64,000 nt of DNA from NCBI RefSeq assembly GCF_026153515.1, contig NZ_CP110644.1, positions 3,687,501 through 3,751,500 of the forward strand, in the 5' to 3' direction. Under the pieces are notes generated by a model. It was not told the origin of the DNA and made no database searches. It saw nothing but the letters and a program-made list of their open reading frames with translations. The stretch comes from Pseudomonas sp. KU26590. Lineage in GTDB: Bacteria; Pseudomonadota; Gammaproteobacteria; Pseudomonadales; Pseudomonadaceae. The position numbers and the translations under genes are program-made. Positions 36,210-46,623 of the stretch are shown here, piece by piece (positions within the stretch are counted from its first letter, which is position 1; the number at the start of each line of letters is the position of its first letter).

Positions 36210-36307
36210 TCTCTGCGCGCGCCTAAGGATTTTTCCGGCGCAGAGGTATCCAATGCCGAGACGGCCCCAAGGCCGGTACTTCAAATGGTTTCAGCAAAGG
36301 ACCCCAC

Positions 36308-36748
36308 ATGACCTTCTACATCTTCCTCATCGCCTGCTGCGCAGCGGCCAGCACCGGCATTCTCTTCCAACCCGGTAGCTGGTACGAATCGCTGCAAAAG
36401 CCACGCTTCACCCCGCCCAACTGGCTGTTTCCGGTGGCCTGGACGACGATCTATCTGCTGCTGGCCTGGGCCGGTTATCGCCTGACCTTGATTCCCGGCA
36501 GTGAAACGGTGCTGGCGTTGTGGGCCGCGCAGATTGCCTTGAATACACTGTGGACGCCGGTGTTCTTCGGCGCCCATCGACTGATGGCGGGCATGGTCAT
36601 CATCTCGCTGCTGTGGCTGGTGGTGGCCGCCATGGTCGTGCTGGGGATCCAGCTGGACCTCATCACCGGGCTGATCCTGTTCCCGTACCTGGTCTGGCTG
36701 ACCGTGGCGGCGGCGCTGAATTTCTCGATTCTGCGCCATAACCGGTAA
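36308..36748 (+). CDS. TspO/MBR-family tryptophan-rich sensory protein
   Basis: 146 aa with five TM helices. Family features: WYESLQKPRFTPPNWLFPV in the first loop, ALNTLWTPVFFGAHRLMAGM, and LFPYLVWLTVAAALNFSI. Binds porphyrins or related tetrapyrroles in the membrane and is often linked to light or stress responses. The chosen start follows AAGGA. Confidence 0.92.
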   Translation: MTFYIFLIACCAAASTGILFQPGSWYESLQKPRFTPPNWLFPVAWTTIYLLLAWAGYRLTLIPGSETVLALWAAQIALNTLWTPVFFGAHRLMAGMVIISLLWLVVAAMVVLGIQLDLITGLILFPYLVWLTVAAALNFSILRHNR

Positions 36749-36754
36749 GACGCA

Positions 36755-37960
36755 TCAGGTAGCCCGGGCCCTGCCGGCTTGCTGAATCAGCAGACCGGCC
36801 AGCGCCGACACCGCGAGCAAGACCACCACCCCACCGTACACATTGGTGGTGGTCACCAGCCCCGCCGTTTTGATCGACACACCGGCCAGCAGCGCCGGAA
36901 TGCAGAACGCCAGATAACTCAAGGCCAGAAAGGCGGCCATCAAGGCACCCCGCTCGTGGGCATGGGCCAACGGCAGCAACAGGCGCAACGCGCCAAGAAA
37001 GCTTGCGCCAAAGCCGACGCCCGCCACTACGGCGCCGGTAAAGAACAGCCACAACCAGCCCAGGTTCACCGCCGCCAGAATCACTGAAACCCCGATCGCC
37101 AGAAAACTGCAGCCCACCAGTAGGGCCAGCCGGGGCGCGCGCAGACGCAGGTGATGGATCGAAATCGCGCCACTGAGGGTCAGCGCTGCCACGGCAAAGC
37201 CGCCGTTGAGCACCGAGGTCGAGCCAGTGGCGGCAGTCAGCAGCGACGGCGCCAGCGACAGGAAGAATCCGCCCAGCGCCCAGGCGGCGATGTCGGCGGG
37301 CAGCACCAGCAACAACGTCGCCCTCGCCTGCGCAGGTACGGCGAGCCGCGGCCGCAGGGTTTTCAGCACGCCCGGCTGCGGCGTCACCGTTTCAGCGACC
37401 CGCAGCAGATAGACCGCCTGACACACGAACGCCGCGAGAAGCAAGCCATACGCCAGGCCCATCGGCAGCGGCGCGTACTCCACCAGCGCACTGGTCCCCA
37501 GCGCGCCCAGTGCCATGCCGAACATCGGCGTGATGCTGTTAAGCAGCGGGCCCTTCTGCGCATCGCTGTCGAGCATCGCGGCGCCCAACGCGCTGGTGGC
37601 AATGCCGGTCGCCACGCCTTGCAACACCCGCGCGACGATCAGCCAGCTGACGTCGGTGGCGGCGATGAACAGCAGCATCGAGATGATCTCCAGCAGCAGC
37701 CCGATCAATATCACCGGGCGGCGGCCGAGGTAATCCGACAACGAGCCGAACACCAGCAGCGTCGCCAGCAGACTCAGGGCGTATACGGCAAAAATCACCG
37801 TCAACAGCGCCGAGGAGAAGCCCCACGCCTGTTGATAGAGGTGGTAAAGCGGCGTGGGCGCACTGGAGGCAGCAAAGAAACACAGCAGCACGAAAGCCAG
37901 AAAACCCAAGTGGCTTCGCCCCCGACCATCGACTTGCGGGTTCTGCAAAGAATCAGACAC
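36755..37960 (-). CDS. MFS transporter
   Basis: 401 aa with twelve predicted TM helices. The helix 2-3 loop motif FGSLSDYLGRRPVI is the MFS signature. The start is taken as GTG 37960, with GGGAG in register; a longer start at 37984 lacks this. Divergent from a TetR gene, which is the likely repressor, pointing to efflux. Substrate unknown. Confidence 0.88.
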   Translation of the reverse strand: MSDSLQNPQVDGRGRSHLGFLAFVLLCFFAASSAPTPLYHLYQQAWGFSSALLTVIFAVYALSLLATLLVFGSLSDYLGRRPVILIGLLLEIISMLLFIAATDVSWLIVARVLQGVATGIATSALGAAMLDSDAQKGPLLNSITPMFGMALGALGTSALVEYAPLPMGLAYGLLLAAFVCQAVYLLRVAETVTPQPGVLKTLRPRLAVPAQARATLLLVLPADIAAWALGGFFLSLAPSLLTAATGSTSVLNGGFAVAALTLSGAISIHHLRLRAPRLALLVGCSFLAIGVSVILAAVNLGWLWLFFTGAVVAGVGFGASFLGALRLLLPLAHAHERGALMAAFLALSYLAFCIPALLAGVSIKTAGLVTTTNVYGGVVVLLAVSALAGLLIQQAGRARAT

Positions 37961-38065
37961 GAGTACACTCTCCCGAAAAAGCACGCCACAAAAGCTATGA
38001 ATTAGCGTTAGCAGTGTGCGAGCAGCGTCTGCTTAAAGCAAATAATTTGTGTTAGGGTCCGCAGC

Positions 38066-38614
38066 ATGGCTATCAAAGAAGGCATTCGCACCGGCGGCCG
38101 CAGTGCCCGGGTGCAGACATCGATTCACGCGGCGGTTCGCGATCTGCTCCAGGAGCAGGAGCGTTCGGCCCTCAGCGTGCCCATGATTGCGGCCCGTGCC
38201 GGTGTTACACCGTCGACGATCTACCGGCGCTGGGGCGACCTGACTTCGCTGCTGGCCGACGCCGCTGTCGAGCGTTTGCGCCCGGATGAGCCAGTAGATT
38301 GCGGCAACCTGCGCGATGACCTGCGCACCTGGGTCGAGGTCTACCTCGAAGAAACCAACTCGGCGCCGGGCCGCGAAATGATGCGCGACGTGGTCGCCAG
38401 CAGCGCGACCCTGTGCTCGGGCAAGTGCCTGAACATGGTCCGCGATCAACTGCAGATCATCATCGACCGGGCGCGGGAACGTGGTGAACAGAGTCCTTCG
38501 GCGGACGAACTGGTGGACGCTGTCGTGGCGCCCATGGTCTACCGCATTCTGTACGCCGAATCGGCGCCGTCCCTTGAGCGCATGCATCAATTGCTGGATC
38601 GCTCCCTGAGCTGA
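38066..38614 (+). CDS. TetR-family transcriptional regulator
   Basis: 182 aa. N-terminal TetR HTH: AAVRDLLQEQERSALSVPMI followed by ARAGVTPSTIYRRWGDLTSL (about residues 15-60), then an all-helical ligand domain. Divergent from the MFS gene with a 105-bp intergenic space, the classic repressor/efflux-pump layout. Confidence 0.92.
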   Translation: MAIKEGIRTGGRSARVQTSIHAAVRDLLQEQERSALSVPMIAARAGVTPSTIYRRWGDLTSLLADAAVERLRPDEPVDCGNLRDDLRTWVEVYLEETNSAPGREMMRDVVASSATLCSGKCLNMVRDQLQIIIDRARERGEQSPSADELVDAVVAPMVYRILYAESAPSLERMHQLLDRSLS

Positions 38615-38705
38615 TCCGCCGGCCGTCGAGCTCGCGACCAAACGAGCAGCGGCCGCGGCGACTGGGTATCATGCGCGCTCATTGATCACAGGCGCCCTTC
38701 CCCCC

Positions 38706-39989
38706 ATGCACACCCTTGCAGACCTGCGTGCCGGCAAACTGGCAGGCATCACGCGGCTCACTCTCAGCGCCGACCTCGGCGAATTCCCCGAGGAGATTTT
38801 CAGCCTCGCCGATTCGCTGGAAGTGCTGGACCTGAGCGGCAACCGGCTGACCGAATTGCCCGCCGACCTGCACCGGCTCAAGCGCCTGAAAGTCCTGTTC
38901 TGCTCCAACAATCCGTTTACCCGCCTGCCGGAATGCCTGGGGCAGTGCGAGCAGCTGTTCTTCGTCGGCTTCAAGGCCTGCGAGATCGTCGATGTCCCGG
39001 CCAACGCGTTGCCGCCCTCGCTGCGCTCGCTGGTGCTGACCGACAACCGTATCGAAACCCTGCCTGAAGCCATCGGCGACTGTGTGCACCTGCAAAAGCT
39101 GATGCTCGCGGGCAACCGGCTGCGGCAATTGCCGGCATCACTGGCCCGCTGCCAGCGCCTGGAATTGGTGCGGATCGCGGTCAACGACTTCCATGAACTG
39201 CCCCACTGGCTGCTGGAAATGCCCGCACTCGCGTGGCTGGCGTTTGCCGGCAATCCGCTGAACGACATCCACACCGAAGCGCCGATCCGGCAGATTCCGT
39301 GGCCGCAACTGGCGCTGCAACAGGTGCTGGGCGAAGGCGCTTCCGGGGTGATTCAGCAGGCGCAGTGGCGCGCTGATGACGACGCTTCGGCGCTGGACGT
39401 CGCGGTGAAGCTGTACAAGGGCGATGTCACCAGCGACGGCTCGCCATTGAACGAGATGCAGGCGTGCATTGCAGCGGGGCGTCATGCTCATCTGATTCCG
39501 GTGCTCGGGCAGATCCAGGACCAACCGCAAGGCGCTCGCGGGCTGGTGATGGAGCTGATTTCGCCTTCTTTCGTCACCCTCGCACGGCCCCCGACCCTGG
39601 AATCCTGCACACGCGATACCTACACCGGCACCCGGCTGAGCGCTTCGACCGTGAAGCGTATGGCCGCCGGGATCGCCGCAGCGTGCGCACATTTGCATGC
39701 CCACGGTATCAACCACGGCGATCTGTACGCCCACAACATCCTCTGGAACGAGGGTGGGGACAGCCTGCTGGGGGATTTCGGCGCCGCGGCGTTCTACCCG
39801 GATGAAGAAACGGGAAGAAGGCTGGAGCGCATTGAAGTGCGGGCGTTCGGGGTATTGCTGGGGGAATTGCTGGACTGCTGCGCCGAGAGCGATTCGCAAA
39901 CTGGGGAGTTGCGGGAGTTGGAGCGGCGTTGCGTGCAGGCGAATGTGATGCAGCGGCCCGGGTTTGCGGAGGTTGAACGGCAGTTCTGA
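38706..39989 (+). CDS. Leucine-rich-repeat protein kinase
   Basis: 427 aa. Residues about 15-190 hold seven LRRs of about 23 residues (LEVLDLSGNRLTELPADL, LVLTDNRIETLPEAIG, KLMLAGNRLRQLPASL). A Ser/Thr/Tyr-type protein kinase domain follows: glycine loop GEGASG (209-214), K235 in VAVKLYKG, HGDLYAHN (337-344) in place of HRDLKxxN, and DFGA (357-360). Catalytic Asp, Asn and DFG Asp are all present, so activity is plausible. No signal peptide or TM helix. The 3' end runs directly into a REP region. Target unknown. Confidence 0.88.
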   Translation: MHTLADLRAGKLAGITRLTLSADLGEFPEEIFSLADSLEVLDLSGNRLTELPADLHRLKRLKVLFCSNNPFTRLPECLGQCEQLFFVGFKACEIVDVPANALPPSLRSLVLTDNRIETLPEAIGDCVHLQKLMLAGNRLRQLPASLARCQRLELVRIAVNDFHELPHWLLEMPALAWLAFAGNPLNDIHTEAPIRQIPWPQLALQQVLGEGASGVIQQAQWRADDDASALDVAVKLYKGDVTSDGSPLNEMQACIAAGRHAHLIPVLGQIQDQPQGARGLVMELISPSFVTLARPPTLESCTRDTYTGTRLSASTVKRMAAGIAAACAHLHAHGINHGDLYAHNILWNEGGDSLLGDFGAAAFYPDEETGRRLERIEVRAFGVLLGELLDCCAESDSQTGELRELERRCVQANVMQRPGFAEVERQF

Positions 39990-40017
39990 ACGCTGGCGTT
40001 TTGCGGTTTGGCCTCTG

Positions 40018-40335
40018 ACGCCTTCCCGGCTGAAGCCGGTCCCACTAAGCCCGCGGTGTGTCAGTAAAACCCTGTCTGAAGACGCCGCGCAACCTGTAGG
40101 ACCGGCTTTAGCCGGGAAAAGGCCAGCATGGACACTCTCAATTTCGCGGCGTGACGCAAGACGCCTTTCCGGCTAAAGCCAGTCCCACTAAAAGCACGCA
40201 GCGTGTCAGCGGGACCCGATCCAGATGACCCCGCGCAACCTGTGGCACCAGCTTTAGCCGGGAAGAGGCCAGCATGAGCACCCTCAATTTCTCGGTGTGA
40301 GGGAAGACGCTTTCCCGGCTAAAGCCGGTCCTACA
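40018..40335. repeat. REP cluster, type A (two to three inverted pairs)
   Basis: At least five REP cores alternate in orientation: CCCGGCTGAAGCCGGTCCCA near 40025, GGACCGGCTTTAGCCGGG near 40099, a degenerate copy near 40169, a second degenerate one near 40245, and CCCGGCTAAAGCCGGTCCTA near 40314. They fill the 361-bp gap between the LRR kinase and the YebC-family gene. Confidence 0.88.
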
Positions 40336-40350
40336 ATGGCCGGGGCAACG

Positions 40351-41055
40351 TTAGCCAGCCAGACCGACGTACACGTTCTGCACGTCATCGTTGCTGTCGA
40401 TCGCTTCGAGGAACGCTTCCACTTCAGCCATCTGCTCTTCAGTCAGGCCTTCAACCGGGTTTTTCGGGCGGTAGCCGATCTTGGCCGACTCAACGGTGAA
40501 ACCAAATTCGGGCAGGGTCTTGCACACCGCGTCCAGGTCGGTGACGTCGGTATAGAACGTCGCGACGCCCTCTTCGCCTAGTTCAACGTCTTGAGCGCCG
40601 GCTTCGATAGCGGCCTCTTCAGCGTCGGCATCCTCTTTGGCGGCAACGGCGTCGATCATGCCCAGGTGGTCGAAATCCCAGGTGATCGACCCTTCGGCGC
40701 CCAGCTGGCCCTTGCGGAACAGCACGCGAATTTCCGACACGGTGCGGTTGATGTTGTCGGTCAGGCACTCGACGATGACCGGCACTTTGTGCGGCGCGAA
40801 GCCTTCGTAGGTGAGCTTTTCGAAGTGCACGTGCTCGCCGAGTAAACCGGCGCCTTTCTTGATGGCGCGTTCGAGGGTCTCGCGCGGCATCGAGGCTTTC
40901 TTGGCCTGCTCGACCACCAGACGCAGGCGCGCGTTCATGTCGGGGTCAGCGCCGGAGCGCGCGGCAATCATGATCTCCTTGGACAGCTTGCCGAAAATAC
41001 GCCCTTTGGCGTTGGCTGCCGCTTCTCTGTGTTTGACCTTCCACTGTGCGCCCAT
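40351..41055 (-). CDS. YebC/PmpR-family protein
   Basis: 234 aa. Family sequence from the start ([19 protein letters not shown]), [19 protein letters not shown], and the acidic patch [19 protein letters not shown]. Members act as DNA-binding regulators (PmpR) or, in some bacteria, relieve ribosome stalling (TACO1-like). This one is the YeeN-like type, not the ruv-linked YebC. The ATG at 41055 was chosen because upstream in-frame sequence is not family-like. Confidence 0.93.
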   Translation of the reverse strand: MGAQWKVKHREAAANAKGRIFGKLSKEIMIAARSGADPDMNARLRLVVEQAKKASMPRETLERAIKKGAGLLGEHVHFEKLTYEGFAPHKVPVIVECLTDNINRTVSEIRVLFRKGQLGAEGSITWDFDHLGMIDAVAAKEDADAEEAAIEAGAQDVELGEEGVATFYTDVTDLDAVCKTLPEFGFTVESAKIGYRPKNPVEGLTEEQMAEVEAFLEAIDSNDDVQNVYVGLAG

Positions 41056-41246
41056 GCTTGCTCTCTTGTTCCGGTGGCGATAAATCGCTCTGCTCCGACG
41101 CGTCTTGCACGCCGGGCCGATGACGATAAATGCTGAAAATAGGGTGATCGATAATGACAGGCCGAGGGTGAACCGCGGCGACCGGCGCATTTTATACACG
41201 CTGGCGCCAGAAGACACCCCCGAGACGCGCACCGCCCTGAGCAGAA

Positions 41247-42020
41247 TCAGCGATGCTTGAACACCGGCTCGCGCTTCTCGATGAACGCCGCCATGCCTTC
41301 CTTCTGGTCCTCGCTGGCAAACGCCGCATGGAACACCCGGCGCTCGAAACGAATGCCTTCGGCCAGGCTGACTTCAAACGCGCGGTTCACGCTTTCCTTG
41401 ACCATCATGGCCGTCGGCAACGACTTGGCCGCAATGCCGGCCGCGACCTTCAGCGCCTCATCCAGCAGTTGCTCCTGGGGCACGATACGCGCCACCAACC
41501 CGGCACGCTCCGCTTCGACGGCGTCGATCAGGCGCCCGGTCAGGCACATTTCCATGGCCTTGGCCTTGCCGACCGCGTGGGTCAGGCGCTGGGTGCCGCC
41601 CATGCCCGGCAGCACGCCCAGCTTGATTTCCGGCTGACCGAAGCGTGCGTTGTCGGCGGCGAGGATGAAGTCGCACATCAGCGCCAGTTCGCAGCCACCG
41701 CCCAAGGCAAATCCCGAGACCGCTGCAATGATCGGCTTGCGGCGATTGGCCACCCGATCACTGTCGCTGAACAGGTCGTCCAGATAGATCTGCGGGTATT
41801 TCAGCTCGGCCATTTCCTTGATGTCGGCCCCGGCAGCGAACGCTTTTGCCGAGCCGGTCAGGACAATGCAGCCGATGCCGTGATCGCGCTCCAGCTCGTC
41901 AAGGGCATGGTTGAGTTCGCTGATCATCTGAGCGTTCAGGGCGTTGAGAGCCTCGGGGCGGTTGAGGGTCAAGAGCGCAACGCGACCTCTCACTTCTTTG
42001 AGGATTGTTGTGTAATCCAT
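41247..42020 (-). CDS. Enoyl-CoA hydratase
   Basis: 257-aa crotonase. Oxyanion-hole motifs [10 protein letters not shown] and [14 protein letters not shown], with catalytic Glu residues expected in [19 protein letters not shown]. Hydrates trans-2-enoyl-CoA. Third gene of a set with thiolase and 3-hydroxyacyl-CoA dehydrogenase on the same strand. The order resembles the P. putida fadB2x-fadAx-fadB1x set used for isoleucine or short-chain acyl-CoAs. An A-rich motif lies between its ribosome binding site and ATG. Confidence 0.92.
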   Translation of the reverse strand: MDYTTILKEVRGRVALLTLNRPEALNALNAQMISELNHALDELERDHGIGCIVLTGSAKAFAAGADIKEMAELKYPQIYLDDLFSDSDRVANRRKPIIAAVSGFALGGGCELALMCDFILAADNARFGQPEIKLGVLPGMGGTQRLTHAVGKAKAMEMCLTGRLIDAVEAERAGLVARIVPQEQLLDEALKVAAGIAAKSLPTAMMVKESVNRAFEVSLAEGIRFERRVFHAAFASEDQKEGMAAFIEKREPVFKHR

Positions 42021-42030
42021 TGTTTTTATT
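42020..42030 (-). promoter_or_regulatory. A-rich candidate Hfq/Crc site at the enoyl-CoA hydratase start
   Basis: On the minus strand AATAAAAACAA runs from the AAGG ribosome binding site into the ATG, preceded by a long A-tract. It fits the A-x-x repeat bound by Hfq/Crc at repressed catabolic genes. Inferred. Confidence 0.5.
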
Positions 42031-42104
42031 CCTTATTTTTTTTTTGCTTGAAAGGGACCATAAAACAAGTATTTAGGTTAAATAATCAACCCAGGTCATT
42101 GATA

Positions 42105-43316
42105 TTAATCAATAAGCTCCACGGCCATCGCAGTCGCTTCGCCGCCACCGATGCAGATCGCCGCGACCCCTCGCTTCAGTCCGCGCTGCTTCAACGCCGA
42201 CAGCAATGTCACCAGAATCCTTGCCCCTGATGCGCCAATCGGATGGCCCAGCGCGCAGGCGCCGCCATGCACGTTGACCTTGTGATGGGGCAGCTGCAGG
42301 CGAGCCATGGTGACCAGCGCGACGACGGCGAACGCTTCGTTGATCTCGAACAGATCGACCTCGGCCAGTGACCAGCCGGTCTTGCCCATCAGTTTGTCGA
42401 TGGCGCCTACCGGTGCGGTCGGAAATAACCCGGGTTCATTGGCATAAGCGGCGTGGCCATGGATGACTGCCAGTGGCTTGAGCCCGCGTCGATGCGCTTC
42501 GGACTGACGCATCAGGGTCAAGGCGGCAGCGCCATCGGAGATCGAGCTGGAGTTGGCCGCCGTCACCGTGCCGCCCTCGCGGAACGCCGGTTTAAGGTGC
42601 GGGATCTTGTCCAGCTTCGCCTTGGGCGGCTGTTCGTCCTGGCGAATGGTCTTGCGCTCTTTGCCGATCATGACTTCCACCGGGACGATTTCAGCGGCGA
42701 ACCAGCCGCGCGTCATGGCCTCCTGCGCCCGGGTCAGCGAAGCAACTGCAAAACCGTCCTGAGCTTCCCGACTGAAATTTTCAAGTCCGGCGCACGTCTC
42801 GGCGAAGGTGCCCATCAAGCAACCTCGGTCGTAGGCGTCTTCGAGGCCGTCGAGAAACATATGATCGATGATCTGGCCGTGGCCCATGCGGTAACCGCTG
42901 CGGGCCTTCTCCAGCAGATACGGCGCGTTGGACATGCTCTCCATGCCACCGGCGATGACCACGTCGGCGCTCCCGGCGAGCAGCATGTCGTGGCCGAGGA
43001 TGGCCGCCTGCATGCCCGACCCGCACATCTTGTTCAACGTGGTGCAGGTCGTGGCGTCGCTGAGCCCGGCGCCCAGTGCCGCCTGACGCGCCGGCGCCTG
43101 ACCCAGCCCGGCCGGCAGTACACAACCGAACAGCACTTCATCGACCTGCGCTGCATCGATGCCCGCGCGTTCCACCGCAGCGCGGATGGCAGCGGCGCCC
43201 AGTTGCGGCGCGGTCAGGCTTTGCAGATCGCCCTGAAAGGCGCCCATGGGCGTGCGCGCAGCGCTCACGATCACCACGGGGTCGTCGTTCAACGTCTGGC
43301 GTTTGTTCAAAGACAT
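42105..43316 (-). CDS. Acetyl-CoA C-acyltransferase (thiolase)
   Basis: 403 aa. N-terminal VSAARTPMGAFQGDL, nucleophile C98 in TLNKMCGSGMQAA, ALGHPIGASGARILVTLLSA with the catalytic His, and the second catalytic Cys in AAICIGGGEATAMAVE. Cleaves 3-oxoacyl-CoA (or 2-methylacetoacetyl-CoA). Lies 17 bp after the SDR gene and 85 bp before the enoyl-CoA hydratase gene, so one operon. Confidence 0.94.
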   Translation of the reverse strand: MSLNKRQTLNDDPVVIVSAARTPMGAFQGDLQSLTAPQLGAAAIRAAVERAGIDAAQVDEVLFGCVLPAGLGQAPARQAALGAGLSDATTCTTLNKMCGSGMQAAILGHDMLLAGSADVVIAGGMESMSNAPYLLEKARSGYRMGHGQIIDHMFLDGLEDAYDRGCLMGTFAETCAGLENFSREAQDGFAVASLTRAQEAMTRGWFAAEIVPVEVMIGKERKTIRQDEQPPKAKLDKIPHLKPAFREGGTVTAANSSSISDGAAALTLMRQSEAHRRGLKPLAVIHGHAAYANEPGLFPTAPVGAIDKLMGKTGWSLAEVDLFEINEAFAVVALVTMARLQLPHHKVNVHGGACALGHPIGASGARILVTLLSALKQRGLKRGVAAICIGGGEATAMAVELID

Positions 43317-43332
43317 GATGGGGTTTCCTCGA

Positions 43333-44100
<768 letters not shown>

Positions 44101-44120
44101 GATTGTGTCGTCCTTACACG

Positions 44121-44130
44121 TTTATTGTTG
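44121..44130 (-). promoter_or_regulatory. A-rich candidate Hfq/Crc site upstream of the SDR gene
   Basis: CAACAATAAA on the minus strand lies just ahead of the AAGGA ribosome binding site (44110-44115). It could expose the operon's first gene to Hfq/Crc control. Inferred from motif. Confidence 0.4.
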
Positions 44131-44241
44131 GAGTGGCGAAATACTCCGCTCTGCCGCGTCGATGGGCAATGGTCAAAGCGCGCAGAACGCCTGGTGGTTT
44201 TGGCCAGTGGCGGGGGAAGTGACTAGCGGATTGCCAGCAGA

Positions 44242-45636
44242 TCAGGCTTTGGGTTGCAGCAGCGCCGCGCCGGCCTGGGCCGACACCCGGCGGTTATCCA
44301 GCAGCGCCAACGCCGCGATCACCGCGACGCCAATAAACGTCAGCTGGAAATCTGCGGTCACCGCGTGCCCGTCGTTGCCATGCAGGACCATCGCGCCACG
44401 CAACAGCAACGCGGCAATCGCGACGCCCAAGCCCATGCTCAACTGGAAGCACATGCTGAATATCGTCGACGCATCGCTCATCTGCGCCTTGGGCACGTCG
44501 GCGAAACCCAGCGTGTTGAACGCGGTGAACTGCATCGAGCGCGACAGCCCGCCGATGAAAAGGATCAGCAGGATCATCGGCCAGCCCATGGCCTGGTCGA
44601 GCAGCGCGCAGGCCGCAATCGCCGCCACGCCGATGCCACCATTGACCAGCAGCACCTGACGAAAGCCCCAGCGCTGCATGATCAAGCTGGTAAAGGGCTT
44701 CATCGCCAGGTTGCCCGCGAACACTCCCAGCACCAGCAGCCCGGCGTCGAACGCGGACAGGCCGAAGCCCAGCTGGAACATCAGCGGCAAGAGGAACGGC
44801 AATGTGCTGATGGCGATGCGAAACACCGAACCGCCCAGCAGGCTGACGCTGAAGGTGCGGATGTGCACCACGGCGACGTTCATCAGCGGCTGCGGGTGCC
44901 GGCGCATGTGTCGCCAGGCCAGTGCGCCGCAGACCGCGCCGAGCGCCGTTACCCCAAGGCCGGGCCACTGACTGCCATGGCCCTGCCCCAGCCGTTCCAT
45001 CCCGTACAACAGCGCCGTGCAAGCCACGCCCAGCAGCAAGAAACCTTTCAGGTCGAAGGGCCGGGTGCTGACTTCATTGCGCTTGGGAATGAGGATCAGC
45101 GTGGCGATCAGCGCCAGCACGCCGAGGGGCAGGTTGAGGTAGAAAATCCACGGCCACGACGCGTGGGTGACGATGAACCCGCCCAGCGGCGGCCCAAGAA
45201 TGGGCGCCACCAGCCCGGGCCAGGTGATCAGCGAAATGGCCCGCACCAGGTCCTTCTTCTCGGTGGCGCGCATGACCGCAAGGCGCCCCACCGGGACCAT
45301 CATGGCGCCGCTCATGCCTTGCAGGACGCGGGCGGCGACGAACGTCTCGAGGCTGTCGCTGATGCCACACAACATAGAAGCCACCGTGAACAGCACGATT
45401 GCGCCGCCGAACACCCACCGCGAACCGAGTCGGTCGGCCAGCCAGCCGCTGAGGGGAATGAACGCGGCGATCGCCAGCAGGTAGGCGCTCATGCCGATAT
45501 TCAGGTCTACCGCCGCGACGCCGAAGGTCCGGGCCATTTCCGGCATGGCCGTGGCGATCACCGTGGCGTCGAGGTTTTCCATGAAAAACGTGACGGCCAC
45601 GAGCAAGGCGATCAGCGTGGATTGGCGTTGCGACAT
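44242..45636 (-). CDS. DHA2-type MFS multidrug exporter
   Basis: 464 aa with about fourteen TM helices. DHA2 signatures: N-terminal FFMENLDATVIATAMPEM, GWLADRLGSRWVFGG (loop 2-3), ARVLQGMSGAMMVPVGRLAV and WPGLVAPILGPPLGG (motif C of antiporters). ATG 45636 (MSQRQSTLIALLV) is preferred to an upstream ATG at 45654. Located between a beta-oxidation set and a TetR gene on the same strand, so control by that TetR is likely. Confidence 0.92.
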   Translation of the reverse strand: MSQRQSTLIALLVAVTFFMENLDATVIATAMPEMARTFGVAAVDLNIGMSAYLLAIAAFIPLSGWLADRLGSRWVFGGAIVLFTVASMLCGISDSLETFVAARVLQGMSGAMMVPVGRLAVMRATEKKDLVRAISLITWPGLVAPILGPPLGGFIVTHASWPWIFYLNLPLGVLALIATLILIPKRNEVSTRPFDLKGFLLLGVACTALLYGMERLGQGHGSQWPGLGVTALGAVCGALAWRHMRRHPQPLMNVAVVHIRTFSVSLLGGSVFRIAISTLPFLLPLMFQLGFGLSAFDAGLLVLGVFAGNLAMKPFTSLIMQRWGFRQVLLVNGGIGVAAIAACALLDQAMGWPMILLILFIGGLSRSMQFTAFNTLGFADVPKAQMSDASTIFSMCFQLSMGLGVAIAALLLRGAMVLHGNDGHAVTADFQLTFIGVAVIAALALLDNRRVSAQAGAALLQPKA

Positions 45637-45676
45637 CGTTGGGTCCTCAGGCAAGCGTGGCGTGGAACTCGCCCGG

Positions 45677-46360
45677 TTACGGCAGCAGGTAACGCATCAC
45701 CGCCTCGCAGATCATCGCCTTCTGCCGCGCCTTGACCGCTTCGTCCTCCAGGTCGATCTGGAAAATCTCGGAAAAGGTATGGCGGTTCGACACGCGATAG
45801 AAACTGAACGAACTCATCAGCATGTGCAGGTCAACGGCCTGCACGCCTGGACGGAACACGCCGTCCTGCTCGCCGCGCCGCAAAGTGTCGTCCAGCGCCT
45901 GCAAGACGTTGCGGCTCAGCTCGCGGATGATCGGGGACTGTTTGACGTTGGCGCCGTTGTGGATGTTTTCGATGCAGACGATGCGCACGAAGTCGACGTT
46001 GCGGTCGTGGTGATCGAAGGTGAATTCCACCAGGCGCCTGATCGCTTCCTCAGGCGCGAGCACGGCGAGATCAAGGCTGCTTTCCGTGGTGCGAATGTCG
46101 CCGTAAAGCTTTTCCAGTACTTCGGTGTACAGCTGCTCCTTGCTGTTGAAGTAGTAATAGATCATCCGCTTGGAGGTTTGCGTGCGCTCGGCAATTGCAT
46201 CGACACGGGCGCCGGAGAGCCCCTGGGCGACGAACTCGGCGACGGCCGCCTGAAGGATGCCTTCGCGGGTTTTTTCCGGATTGTGCTTGCGGGACTTGCG
46301 CGGCGCCTCAGGAACGTCATCTGCGGACGCTTCGGCGAGGCTGTCGTCAACGGTTTTCAT
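45677..46360 (-). CDS. TetR-family transcriptional regulator
   Basis: 227 aa. HTH: REGILQAAVAEFVAQGLSGA followed by RVDAIAERTQTSKRMIYYYF (about residues 33-75). ATG 46360 preferred; upstream in-frame codons add a non-family tail. It starts the run of minus-strand genes including the DHA2 exporter and the beta-oxidation genes, and is divergent from an MFS permease. It could control both sides. Confidence 0.92.
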   Translation of the reverse strand: MKTVDDSLAEASADDVPEAPRKSRKHNPEKTREGILQAAVAEFVAQGLSGARVDAIAERTQTSKRMIYYYFNSKEQLYTEVLEKLYGDIRTTESSLDLAVLAPEEAIRRLVEFTFDHHDRNVDFVRIVCIENIHNGANVKQSPIIRELSRNVLQALDDTLRRGEQDGVFRPGVQAVDLHMLMSSFSFYRVSNRHTFSEIFQIDLEDEAVKARQKAMICEAVMRYLLP

Positions 46361-46623
46361 GCGGGGCTCACGACCACGGTGGAATCGCGGGATTATGGGC
46401 TGCACCCGTGGGTTTCACCAGACCGTAAGGGTCGGGCAGCAGCACGTCGGCATCGGCTTCGAACTGATGAGGCTCGAACCTGGCGGGTGTTCGTGGGATT
46501 ATTCGCGCCGTTGGACACGACATCAAATCAGATGGACCGTCCGCTTAGTTTCATGACGCTTTGCGGGGCAAAGTCAAGCCCTGGCAGCGCAGACACCACC
46601 ATAACAATTCCAACACAGGCTTG

